Assembly (NCBI GenBank): GCA_958420075.1
Contig: CATZIM010000117.1
Coordinates: 1-6,164, forward strand
From: an uncultured Clostridia bacterium
GTDB lineage: Bacteria; Bacillota; Clostridia; Lachnospirales; Anaerotignaceae
Direction: 5' to 3'
Length of the DNA stretch: 6,164 nt
Part shown: piece after piece, positions 1-4,959 of the stretch
Layout of the letters: each line of letters begins with the position of its first letter
How positions within the stretch are numbered: position 1 is the stretch's first letter
Notes under the pieces: model-generated
The model's input: the letters and a program-made list of their open reading frames with translations, nothing else
Told to the model about the DNA's origin: nothing
Database searches by the model: none
Made by a program: the position numbers and the translations under genes

Positions 1-279
1 GGTTGCCGGAGAAATCAGCTGAGCAAAGCCAGCTTTACCCATTGGCTGCGGCTGAAAGATATTGACTATACAGTAAAACAGGAGGTTGATGACGAGGTGG
101 CAGAACAGGCGAAGTTGATTGTAAATGGTGAGGAATATACTGTGGCACGGATTTTGAAGGACGGTACAAACTATATCAAGATCAGGGATATTGCCGATGT
201 GCTGGGGTATGAGATCAGCAATCAGGGAAGTGTTGCTGTACTTACAAAGAAAAAAGAAAAACCACAAGAGAAATTTTGA
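1..279 (+). CDS. C-terminal part of a protein ending in a stalk-like (copper-amine-oxidase-N-like) domain; 5' end outside window
   Basis: The frame is open from base 1 to the TGA at 277-279, giving 92 visible residues with no upstream stop, so this is most likely the 3' end of a longer gene. From about residue 38 to 83 it reads as one stalk-type repeat: a VNGEEYTV strand, then LKDGTNYIKIRDIADVLGYE, then a final GSVAVLT strand. In this family the pattern is 'NG..y.v' followed by 'dGt.Yv.lRdlA..LG'. The tail is Lys/Glu-rich and lacks an LPxTG motif. Such domains often end secreted amidases or phage endolysins of clostridia, so a cell-wall or prophage lysis protein is my inference; no catalytic part is visible. 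A GTG at 97 preceded by AGGAGG (80-85, 11 nt away) could start a separate 60-aa protein. I prefer the longer reading because the upstream 32 codons are open and look protein-like. No strong terminator follows directly; the dyad at 336-403 is the nearest candidate. Confidence 0.6.
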   Translation, partial: GCRRNQLSKASFTHWLRLKDIDYTVKQEVDDEVAEQAKLIVNGEEYTVARILKDGTNYIKIRDIADVLGYEISNQGSVAVLTKKKEKPQEKF

Positions 280-335
280 GAAATTTGCGTCAGTGCAAAG
301 GCTTTTAAAGGGCAACAGATATTTTTGCAAAGATA

Positions 336-403
336 AAGAGGCAGACCCCTAAGCACCTGGAACCGAAGTTCGTCGCTTATCTGTAAAAAAAAGTCTGCCT
401 CTT
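336..403. repeat. Nested inverted repeat, element 1
   Basis: An 11-bp perfect dyad (AAGAGGCAGAC at 336-346 with GTCTGCCTCTT at 393-403) encloses 46 bases. Inside it are TAAGC (350-354) pairing with GCTTA (375-379), and innermost GAAC-CGAA-GTTC (360-371). A run of eight A (385-392) lies just inside the right arm. Neither flank has a good T-run, so it is a poor intrinsic terminator. It shares its GCAGAC/GTCTGC ends, overall size and an inner segment with element 2 (480-538). It could be a structured RNA or a short mobile palindromic repeat. Confidence 0.55.
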
Positions 404-479
404 ATATAACCAATATAAAGGAAATGAAGAAAGAAAGCAAGATGAAAAAAGCTTTCCAATGGATGGTTCACTGATTATG

Positions 480-538
480 GCAGACAGTTCGGCACAAGCG
501 GCGAAAACGCGACCTGTGTTCGAAGTTGAACTGTCTGC
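480..538. repeat. Nested inverted repeat, element 2
   Basis: An 11-bp perfect dyad (GCAGACAGTTC at 480-490 with GAACTGTCTGC at 528-538) encloses 37 bases. Inside are CACA (493-496) facing TGTG (515-518), and GCG-AAAA-CGC (501-510). Measured between the shared GCAGAC and GTCTGC ends, the interior is 47 bases, against 46 in element 1. Both interiors contain ACCTG, four variable bases, then CGAAGTT (512-527 here, 355-370 in element 1; 12 of 16 identical). There is no U-run after the right arm, so it is not a standard terminator. Confidence 0.55.
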
Positions 539-679
539 TAGTTAGAATATAACATGAGTTGCACGGGAAAACAATCTTTTACAGGAGAGAATTTCAGGTT
601 TTGAAGCGGAATTTTCCATAAATCATATCCATACCAAAACAGAGTACCTTTAAGAAAACATTCCATATAGAATCCCATT

Positions 680-725
680 AAAAATACCTGAAATCCTTCG
701 TATGATGAGGATTTCAGGTATTTTT
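680..725. terminator. Strong, probably bidirectional intrinsic terminator
   Basis: A 17-bp perfect stem (AAAAATACCTGAAATCC at 680-696 with GGATTTCAGGTATTTTT at 709-725) closes a 12-nt loop. On the plus strand the stem runs into TTTTTGTTTTCTT, a good U-tract. On the minus strand the stem ends in five U, followed by AAT. It lies 34 bases past the stop of the minus-strand gene (760-921) and very likely ends that transcript. The better U-tract faces the plus direction, although there is no plus gene in the preceding 400 bases. Confidence 0.88.
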
Positions 726-759
726 GTTTTCTTCTGAAGCAGCTCTTAAAGCATGCGCA

Positions 760-921
760 TCATTTTTGATTTTCCGTCTTTTTCATGATCCAGCATTTTC
801 TCGTACATTCATCGCAATTTTTCCGGCACAGGGCGCTGCCATCGCTGCGGACGGCACCAGCGTGCTTATAAGCCACATAACCCAGTGTCACACAAAGGAT
901 GATAAACAGAAATTGTCCCAT
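760..921 (-). CDS. Small single-TM, Cys-rich protein (resembles FeoB-associated Cys-rich membrane proteins)
   Basis: A 53-residue protein. I chose the ATG at 921-919 because AAAGGGGGA lies about 5 nt upstream of it; the longer frame reaching to 1056 would cross this gene's own promoter and has no such site. Residues 2-18 (GQFLFIILCVTLGYVAY) form one hydrophobic segment, followed by KH and a hydrophilic tail. The tail carries four cysteines at 32, 36, 39 and 43 (C-x3-C-x2-C-x3-C) with several Lys/Arg residues. This architecture, a short N-terminal TM helix and a compact Cys cluster, matches the style of the small proteins annotated as FeoB-associated. That match is by look only and no feoB is nearby. 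The cysteines could bind a metal ion or act in redox chemistry. The gene is divergent from the Se/Mo operon, has its own promoter (967-995), and ends at the terminator 680-725. That it is a real gene is well supported; its function is not. Confidence 0.65.
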   Translation of the reverse strand: MGQFLFIILCVTLGYVAYKHAGAVRSDGSALCRKNCDECTRKCWIMKKTENQK

Positions 922-966
922 ACCATTCCCCCTTTTATATGAGTGGTTTCGCGTGGTGTTTTTATT

Positions 967-995
967 ATCATACCAGAAATTCCGAAAAGACGCAA
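967..995 (-). promoter_or_regulatory. Sigma-A-type promoter for the small Cys-rich protein gene
   Basis: Read on the minus strand: -35 TTGCGT (995-990), 17-nt spacer, -10 TATGAT (972-967), preceded by TGG (a TGN extended -10). Transcription would start near 960, about 40 nt upstream of the ATG at 921. Confidence 0.65.
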
Positions 996-999
996 AGGA

Positions 1000-1016
1000 A
1001 TATGCAAAAAGCATAT
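1000..1016. promoter_or_regulatory. Dyad between the divergent promoters; candidate operator
   Basis: ATATGC (1000-1005), five A, GCATAT (1011-1016) form a perfect 6-bp inverted repeat. It sits between the -35 boxes of the two divergent promoters and touches the plus-strand -35. The position suits a regulator acting on both genes. No protein can be assigned. Confidence 0.35.
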
Positions 1017-1044
1017 GGCAAAAGCCAATAAAAACTGCTATAAT
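1016..1044 (+). promoter_or_regulatory. Promoter of the selenium/molybdenum operon
   Basis: A consensus -10 TATAAT (1039-1044) with an upstream TGC (extended -10), 17 nt after a weak -35 TGGCAA (1016-1021). The predicted start is near 1051, giving a leader of about 65 nt. The weak -35 combined with an extended -10 is common in regulated Gram-positive promoters. Confidence 0.65.
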
Positions 1045-1054
1045 AAGACGAATC

Positions 1055-1077
1055 AAGCCGAAAGGCTTTTCTTTTTG
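1055..1077 (+). promoter_or_regulatory. Leader hairpin with U-run; possible attenuator
   Basis: AAGCC-GAAA-GGCTT (1055-1068) is a 5-bp stem closed by a GNRA-type GAAA loop, followed directly by TTCTTTTTG. It would lie at the very 5' end of the operon mRNA. The stem is short for a full terminator, so it may give partial attenuation, protect the 5' end, or have no role. Confidence 0.35.
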
Positions 1078-1081
1078 ATAG

Positions 1082-1105
1082 CGTTATTTTTTTAAAAGAA
1101 TAACG
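1082..1105 (+). promoter_or_regulatory. 24-bp dyad resembling a ModE operator, just upstream of the first gene
   Basis: CGTTATT (1082-1088) faces AATAACG (1099-1105), and the T-rich and A-rich inner bases extend the pairing. As I recall it, the E. coli ModE site is two 9-bp half sites of the type CGnTATATA / TATATAnCG with a 6-bp centre, 24 bp in all. The dyad here has the same total length and keeps the CGnTAT / ATAnCG outer halves. It ends at the Shine-Dalgarno sequence (GAGGTGA, 1105-1111) of a gene that itself encodes a ModE-type DNA-binding domain, so autoregulation is a natural reading. Lying downstream of the promoter, it would act as a roadblock, or as an RNA hairpin that masks the ribosome site. 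Confidence 0.45.
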
Positions 1106-1114
1106 AGGTGATTT

Positions 1115-1468
1115 ATGAAACAGGATTTACATTATGATATGAAAGTGCGCATCATGGGGGAGGAAAAAGCCTTTGGCCCAGGTGTGGCGCAGCTTTTGAA
1201 AGGCATAGAGGAAATGGGCTCCATGCAGAAAGCCGCTGAGAAAATGGGGCTTTCTTATAGCAAAGCCTGGAAAATGATGAAAACAGCGGAACAGGAACTG
1301 GGCTTTGCCTTGACGGAACGCAGCAGCGGCGGTAAGGACGGCGGCGGCTCGGTTGTGACGGCAGAAGGCAGAGAAATGATGCAGCGGTATGGAAATTTCC
1401 TCTCTGCTTTGCAGACAGAGGCAGACCGTTTGTTTGCGTTTTATTTTCAGAGGGAAGGTGAGAAATGA
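1115..1468 (+). CDS. ModE-like transcriptional regulator consisting only of the winged-helix DNA-binding domain
   Basis: A 117-aa protein matching the N-terminal DNA-binding half of ModE (LysR-type winged helix). The recognisable order is [19 protein letters not shown] (19-37), helix-turn-helix [20 protein letters not shown] (40-59), then the wing with GGKDGGG (72-78) and LT-like [13 protein letters not shown] (80-92). E. coli ModE is about 262 aa because two TOBE/Mop domains bind molybdate. Those domains are absent here and the stop is followed at once by selD, so molybdate (or another signal) must be sensed elsewhere or not at all. Start: ATG at 1115 after GAGGTGA; Met at residue 9 is too far from that site. 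The stop overlaps the selD start by 4 nt (ATGA). As first gene of a Mo/Se operon with a ModE-like dyad in its leader, it probably regulates its own operon. Family assignment is firm; targets are inferred. Confidence 0.88.
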   Translation: MKQDLHYDMKVRIMGEEKAFGPGVAQLLKGIEEMGSMQKAAEKMGLSYSKAWKMMKTAEQELGFALTERSSGGKDGGGSVVTAEGREMMQRYGNFLSALQTEADRLFAFYFQREGEK

Positions 1469-2496
1469 TGCCGGAAGAAATTGTATTTTGCAAAGGCGGC
1501 GGATGTACGGCAAAACTGGGGGCAGGTGTATTGGAACGGGTCCTTTCCCGTCTGCCCAAGCCGGAGAAAAAAGACGAAAACCTGCTCATTGGCTTTGAAA
1601 GCTCCGACGATGCGGCGGTTTATCGAATTTCAGAAGATACTGCCATTGTGCAGACATTGGATTTTTTTCCGCCAATGGTGGAAGACCCTTATATTTTTGG
1701 ACAGATTGCCGCAGCCAATGCCCTCAGCGACATTTACGCCATGGGCGGCGATGTGCGGACAGCCCTGAATATCGTTTGTTTCCCGGAAAAAATGGATTTG
1801 AACATCCTGGGGAAAATCATGCAGGGGGGCAGTGAAAAAGTTATCGAAGCGGGAGGAACCCTTGCCGGCGGTCATTCCATTGCGGATACGGATGTGAAAT
1901 ATGGGCTGTCTGTCATGGGAACCATCCATCCAGACCGCATTTTTCCCAATGACGGCGCGCAGGAAGGCGATGTGCTTTTATTGACAAAACCCTTGGGTGT
2001 TGGCATTGTCTGCACGGCAAATCGTATGGGAGAGGCTTCTCAGGAGGCTATGGACATGGCTGTCCGTTCCATGACGACTTTGAACAAATACCCTTCGGAA
2101 ATCATCAGAAAATATGAAGTTCACGGCTGTACGGACGTGACGGGCTTTGGTTTTCTGGGGCATTTGAAGGAAATGCTGGCAAAGGGGCTTAGTGCGGAGA
2201 TTGATTCCATCCGTATCCCCCATATTCCAGAAAGTCTGGCTTATGCCGACGGATTTTTCCTCACAGCGGCAGCCCAGAGAAACCGGAACCATGTAGGTGA
2301 TTTGGTAGAATTTTGCGGCGTTCCTTTTGCGGTGGAAGAATTGCTTTTTGACCCTCAGACCTCCGGCGGCTTGCTGGTGAGCATGCCCAAAGAGGACGCG
2401 GAGCAGGCGTTAGGGGAAATTGCGGCGTTAGGTTTGCCCTGCGGCATTGTTGGAAAAGTCGTGAAAAAAGAGACACAGAAGATTGTGGTATTATAG
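1465..2496 (+). CDS. selD: Selenide, water dikinase (selenophosphate synthetase)
   Basis: Makes selenophosphate from selenide and ATP, releasing AMP and phosphate. It acts in the cytoplasm and supplies activated selenium. At 343 aa it is close to the E. coli enzyme (347). The N-terminal loop [12 protein letters not shown] contains Cys14 and Lys17, which align with the essential Cys17 and Lys20 of E. coli. The residue matching E. coli Cys19 is Ala16. The catalytic position is a Cys (TGT) codon, not the in-frame TGA selenocysteine found in some clostridial homologues. Nucleotide and metal motifs follow: SSDDAAVY (46-53), QTLDFFPP (63-70), [17 protein letters not shown] (79-95), GGTLAGGHS (130-138), [13 protein letters not shown] (222-234) and [10 protein letters not shown] (295-304). 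Start: ATG at 1465 overlaps the preceding stop and follows AAGGTGAG (1455-1462); the adjacent ATG at 1468 is equally possible. Its neighbours indicate that the selenophosphate feeds the Se-dependent molybdenum hydroxylase route. Other uses are not excluded. Confidence 0.97.
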   Translation: MMPEEIVFCKGGGCTAKLGAGVLERVLSRLPKPEKKDENLLIGFESSDDAAVYRISEDTAIVQTLDFFPPMVEDPYIFGQIAAANALSDIYAMGGDVRTALNIVCFPEKMDLNILGKIMQGGSEKVIEAGGTLAGGHSIADTDVKYGLSVMGTIHPDRIFPNDGAQEGDVLLLTKPLGVGIVCTANRMGEASQEAMDMAVRSMTTLNKYPSEIIRKYEVHGCTDVTGFGFLGHLKEMLAKGLSAEIDSIRIPHIPESLAYADGFFLTAAAQRNRNHVGDLVEFCGVPFAVEELLFDPQTSGGLLVSMPKEDAEQALGEIAALGLPCGIVGKVVKKETQKIVVL

Positions 2497-2508
2497 GAGG
2501 AAACATAA

Positions 2509-3117
2509 ATGGAAAGAGTAGACGCACGTGGAAAAACTTGTCCCTTGCCCGTTATTGAAACAAAAAAAGTATTGGAAAGTATGACAGAAGGCACTGTGGA
2601 AGTGCTAGTAGATAATGCCATTGCGGTACAGAATCTCTGCAAAATGGCAGAACAGAAAAAAATGAAAGCAGTCAGCGAAAAACAGAGTGAGGACTGCTAT
2701 GTGGTGACCATCACTGTGGAAGCGGGCAGCCAGACACAGCCAGATGCGGCTCCAGTGGTTTGTATGCCCGACGGCAGAAGCGCAGGAACTGTAGTTGCTC
2801 TGACAGCGGAAACCATGGGCACAGGCGACGATGTGCTGGGGAAAATTTTGATGAAAGGCTTTGTATATGCTCTGACAGAACAGGATCAGCTGCCGGAAAC
2901 CATCGTTTTATATAACGGCGGCGCAAAACTGTCCGTGGAAGGTGCGGAAACACTGGCTGATTTGAAGCTCATGGAAGCACAGGGGGTCGAAATTCTCACT
3001 TGCGGCACTTGTCTGAACCATTATGGACTGTCTGAAAAACTGGCAGTTGGTTCTGTGACCAATATGTATCGTATCGCCGAAGTCCTTTCCAAAGCAGGTA
3101 AGGTGATTCGTCCATGA
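2509..3117 (+). CDS. yedF: YedF family selenium-metabolism protein (TusA-like plus DsrE-like domains)
   Basis: A 202-aa two-domain protein. Residues 1-72 are a TusA/SirA-like domain (DARGKTCPLPVIETKK, with the CPxP cysteine at 11). TusA proteins carry persulfide sulfur on this residue, and here it could carry selenium. After a short linker (72-84) comes a DsrE/DsrF-like domain (about 90-200) with VLYNGGAKL (133-141) and a CGTC motif at 165-168 (LTCGTCLNHYGL). The C-terminus SVTNMYRIAEVL is typical of the family. The family co-occurs with selD and Se-dependent molybdenum hydroxylases. The biochemical role is not established; delivery of selenium to or from SelD, or to the cofactor, is an inference. 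A strong AGGAGG (2495-2500) lies 8 nt before the ATG, 12 nt after the selD stop. The gene overlaps yqeB by 4 nt. Confidence 0.93.
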   Translation: MERVDARGKTCPLPVIETKKVLESMTEGTVEVLVDNAIAVQNLCKMAEQKKMKAVSEKQSEDCYVVTITVEAGSQTQPDAAPVVCMPDGRSAGTVVALTAETMGTGDDVLGKILMKGFVYALTEQDQLPETIVLYNGGAKLSVEGAETLADLKLMEAQGVEILTCGTCLNHYGLSEKLAVGSVTNMYRIAEVLSKAGKVIRP

Positions 3118-3932
3118 AAACACCATTTCCCATTGTTGTCCGTGGCGGCGGCGATCTGGCAACAGGTACCATCCATAAATTGTATCAGGCGGGTTTTCCA
3201 GTCATTGTGCTGGAAACTGCCAATCCTTCTGCCATTCGGCGGTATGTGGCTTTTTCGGAAGCCGTTTATGAAGGCGAATGGACAGTGGAGGGGGTAACTG
3301 CCGTCTGGGCGGCGGATTTTGCGGAAGCTCAGGAGATTCTGGAGAATGGAAACATTCCTGTGCTCATTGACCCTGATTGCAGGATTTTGGAGGAAATCCA
3401 GCCTCAGGTGCTTGTTGATGCCATTCTGGCAAAAAAGAATCTGGGAACGACCATGGATATGGCAGAAACGGTCATTGCATTGGGTCCCGGTTTTACAGCA
3501 GGGGTGGATGCCCATCTGGTCATTGAAACCCAGAGAGGACACAATCTGGGACGTGTGCTGACAGAAGGCGCGGCGGCGCCCAATACAGGCATTCCCGGTG
3601 TCATTGCCGGTTATGGCAAAGAACGTGTCATCCATGCGCCAGCGGCAGGAGTTTTGCAGAACAAAAGCAAAATCGGTGATATGGTGGAAAAAGGACAGAC
3701 CATTGCCATGATCGGCGACGTTCCTGTTACTGCCACATTGACAGGGGTTCTCCGTGGGCTGATCCGGGATGGTTATCCTGTGACAGAAGGCTTTAAAATC
3801 GCCGACATTGACCCAAGAGAAAGTGAACAGAAAAATTGTTATACCATTTCCGATAAAGCGCGGTGCATTGCTGGCGGCGTGCTGGAAGGAATTTTGATGC
3901 GAAATAGAGGGAGTTTTATATGGAAAAAGTAA
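3114..3932 (+). CDS. yqeB: YqeB/EF2563 family selenium-dependent molybdenum hydroxylase maturation protein
   Basis: At 272 aa this is full length for the family named after E. coli YqeB and Enterococcus faecalis EF2563, a marker of the Se-dependent molybdenum hydroxylase system. The N-terminus IVVRGGGDLATGTIHKL (7-23) looks like a Rossmann-type nucleotide-binding loop, followed by FPVIVLETANPSAIRR (28-43). The middle carries MDMAETVIALGPGFTAGVDA (114-133) and ETQRGHNLGRV (138-148). The last third, HAPAAGV (174-180), KIGDMVEKGQTIAMIG (186-201) and GVLRGLIRDGYPVTEG (211-226), has the spacing of a biotinyl/lipoyl-like hammerhead fold, but without the usual modified lysine motif. The end is DIDPR and a conserved-looking AGGVLEGIL. 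A role in inserting or handling selenium at the Mo site is proposed for the family; the exact reaction is unknown. The ATG overlaps the yedF stop (ATGA), with AAGGTGAT upstream. The end overlaps the next gene by 13 nt. Confidence 0.93.
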   Translation: MKTPFPIVVRGGGDLATGTIHKLYQAGFPVIVLETANPSAIRRYVAFSEAVYEGEWTVEGVTAVWAADFAEAQEILENGNIPVLIDPDCRILEEIQPQVLVDAILAKKNLGTTMDMAETVIALGPGFTAGVDAHLVIETQRGHNLGRVLTEGAAAPNTGIPGVIAGYGKERVIHAPAAGVLQNKSKIGDMVEKGQTIAMIGDVPVTATLTGVLRGLIRDGYPVTEGFKIADIDPRESEQKNCYTISDKARCIAGGVLEGILMRNRGSFIWKK

Positions 3933-4942
3933 GAGTGGAAGATGCCGTTGGTATGGTGCTGTGCCACGACATCACAGAAATCGTACCCGGTAAGTTCAAA
4001 GGCAGAGCCTTTGCCAAAGGGCATATCATTCAGGAAGAAGATATTGAAAAACTGCTGGATCTGGGCAAACGCCACATTTATGTCTGGGATCTGTCCAAGG
4101 GTTATGTCCATGAAAATGACGCGGCTTTGCGGATGGTACAGGCAGCAGCAGGTGAAAACATCGTTTTCAGTGAGGTAAAAGAAGGAAAAATCGAACTGCG
4201 GGCAGCCTGTGACGGGGTGCTGAAAATCAATCTGGATACCCTGTACGCTGTGAACAGTGATGATGAAATCTGTTTTGCCACCATCCACGGCAACAAACAG
4301 GTGACAAAAGGCAAACTCCTTGCCGCTACCAGAGTTATCCCTCTGGCGGTGAAGGAAGAAGTGCTGGAACGCTTTGAGAAAGCATGCAAGGAAAGCAAAA
4401 CCCCTTTGGTGGAAGTAAAACCCTTCCGCCCCGCGAAAATCGGCGTTGTCACCACTGGCTCTGAAATCGTTTCCGGCAGAATTGCCGATGCGTTTGGACC
4501 TGTTCTGGAGAAAAAAGCGGCAGAAGTAGGGGCAACCATCATGGGACAGGTGTTCCCCGGGGATGAGCCCGAAGCCATCACACAGGCAATTCTGGATTTT
4601 CTGGCACAGGGAGCGGATATGGTGCAGGTGACAGGCGGCATGTCTGTAGACCCGGACGATATGACACCCTCTGCCATTGGTGCCTGCGCCGATGAAGTGG
4701 TGACATATGGTACACCTGTTTTGCCGGGGGCGATGTTCATGCTGGCCTATGTGCAGGGGAAACCTGTGGTAGGTCTGCCCGGATGCGTTATGTACGCAAA
4801 ACGAACAGTATTCGATCTGGCGGTTCCTCGCCTGCTGACAGGAGAAAAACTCACCAGACGGGATTTTGTATTAATGGCACATGGCGGACAATGCCAGAAC
4901 TGCCCTGTCTGCACCTATCCCGACTGCGGTTTCGGACAGTAA
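3920..4942 (+). CDS. MoeA/MogA-like molybdopterin-binding protein with C-terminal Cys cluster
   Basis: A 340-aa protein of the molybdopterin-binding family found beside clostridial molybdenum hydroxylase genes. Residues 1-165 form an N-terminal region ([31 protein letters not shown]) resembling the start of MoeA. Residues 172-300 form a MoCF-type molybdopterin-binding domain with [13 protein letters not shown] (176-188), [19 protein letters not shown] (235-253), LPGAM (268-272) and GLPGC (285-289). The family is thought to act in the late steps, binding adenylated molybdopterin or inserting molybdenum. Unlike canonical MoeA (about 400 aa), it is short and lacks the final MoeA domain. Instead it ends in GHGGQC-type residues (321-325) with cysteines 325, 328, 331 and 336 (C-x2-C-x2-C-x4-C), a possible metal or Fe-S site. 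Start: ATG at 3920 after AGAGGGAG, overlapping yqeB by 13 nt, which suggests translational coupling. Whether it replaces or supplements a true MoeA cannot be told. Confidence 0.9.
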   Translation: MEKVRVEDAVGMVLCHDITEIVPGKFKGRAFAKGHIIQEEDIEKLLDLGKRHIYVWDLSKGYVHENDAALRMVQAAAGENIVFSEVKEGKIELRAACDGVLKINLDTLYAVNSDDEICFATIHGNKQVTKGKLLAATRVIPLAVKEEVLERFEKACKESKTPLVEVKPFRPAKIGVVTTGSEIVSGRIADAFGPVLEKKAAEVGATIMGQVFPGDEPEAITQAILDFLAQGADMVQVTGGMSVDPDDMTPSAIGACADEVVTYGTPVLPGAMFMLAYVQGKPVVGLPGCVMYAKRTVFDLAVPRLLTGEKLTRRDFVLMAHGGQCQNCPVCTYPDCGFGQ

Positions 4943-4959
4943 AGGAGGGAAGGAGCTTT

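Larger units (their letters stand above)
280..679. other. Gene-free structured intergenic region
   Basis: I find no convincing coding gene in these 400 bases. The longest open frames are a 46-codon minus frame (678 down to 538) and plus frames of 16 to 28 codons, none with a well-placed ribosome binding site. The region holds two large inverted-repeat structures (336-403 and 480-538, listed separately). A further ATTTCAGGT (591-599) is repeated in the terminator arm at 711-719, so it could in principle pair with the opposite arm (ACCTGAAAT, 687-694 plus flank). The remainder is A/T-rich and unremarkable. The layout suggests a non-coding RNA, a non-coding repeat element, or a relic at the edge of an inserted element. 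The sequence alone does not separate these. Confidence 0.5.

Noticed and set aside
424..474. 16-codon plus-strand leader peptide
   Set aside because: Purine-rich start with the ribosome-site-like bases touching the ATG, no downstream gene to regulate, and a length easily expected by chance.
480..540. tRNA or tRNA-like element suggested by GTGTTCGAAG (T-loop-like)
   Set aside because: No acceptor, D-arm or anticodon arm can be drawn around it; the TTCGAA lies inside the nested palindrome instead.
336..545. Integron attC sites
   Set aside because: The outer arms do not carry the RYYYAAC/GTTRRRY core boxes at the needed places, and no cassette genes lie between them.
280..759. CRISPR array
   Set aside because: There are only two imperfectly related palindromes, with no regularly spaced identical repeats and no cas genes.
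724..942. 72-codon plus-strand frame
   Set aside because: It starts right after the terminator and lies antisense to the Cys-rich gene, which has better ribosome and promoter signals.
922..1056. 45-codon N-terminal extension of the minus-strand Cys-rich gene
   Set aside because: It covers both divergent promoters and lacks a ribosome site; AAAGGGGGA precedes the inner ATG at 921.
1465..1520. In-frame TGA selenocysteine and SECIS element in selD
   Set aside because: The catalytic codon is TGT (Cys) and the frame has no internal TGA.
1127..2642. Several minus-strand frames under the ModE-like, selD and yedF genes
   Set aside because: They are Cys/Arg/Ser/Pro-rich shadow translations of strongly conserved plus-strand genes, with no family resemblance.
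3021..3635. 204-codon minus-strand frame
   Set aside because: Antisense to yedF/yqeB; it resembles no known protein and is explained by codon bias of the plus genes.
4102..4740. 212-codon minus-strand frame
   Set aside because: Antisense to the molybdopterin-binding gene; its low-complexity Ser/Thr/Ala-rich sequence is typical of a shadow.
4783..4959. In-frame extension of moaC by 59 codons upstream
   Set aside because: It overlaps the 3' end of the molybdopterin-binding gene in another frame, has no MoaC-like sequence, and a good ribosome site precedes the ATG at 4960.
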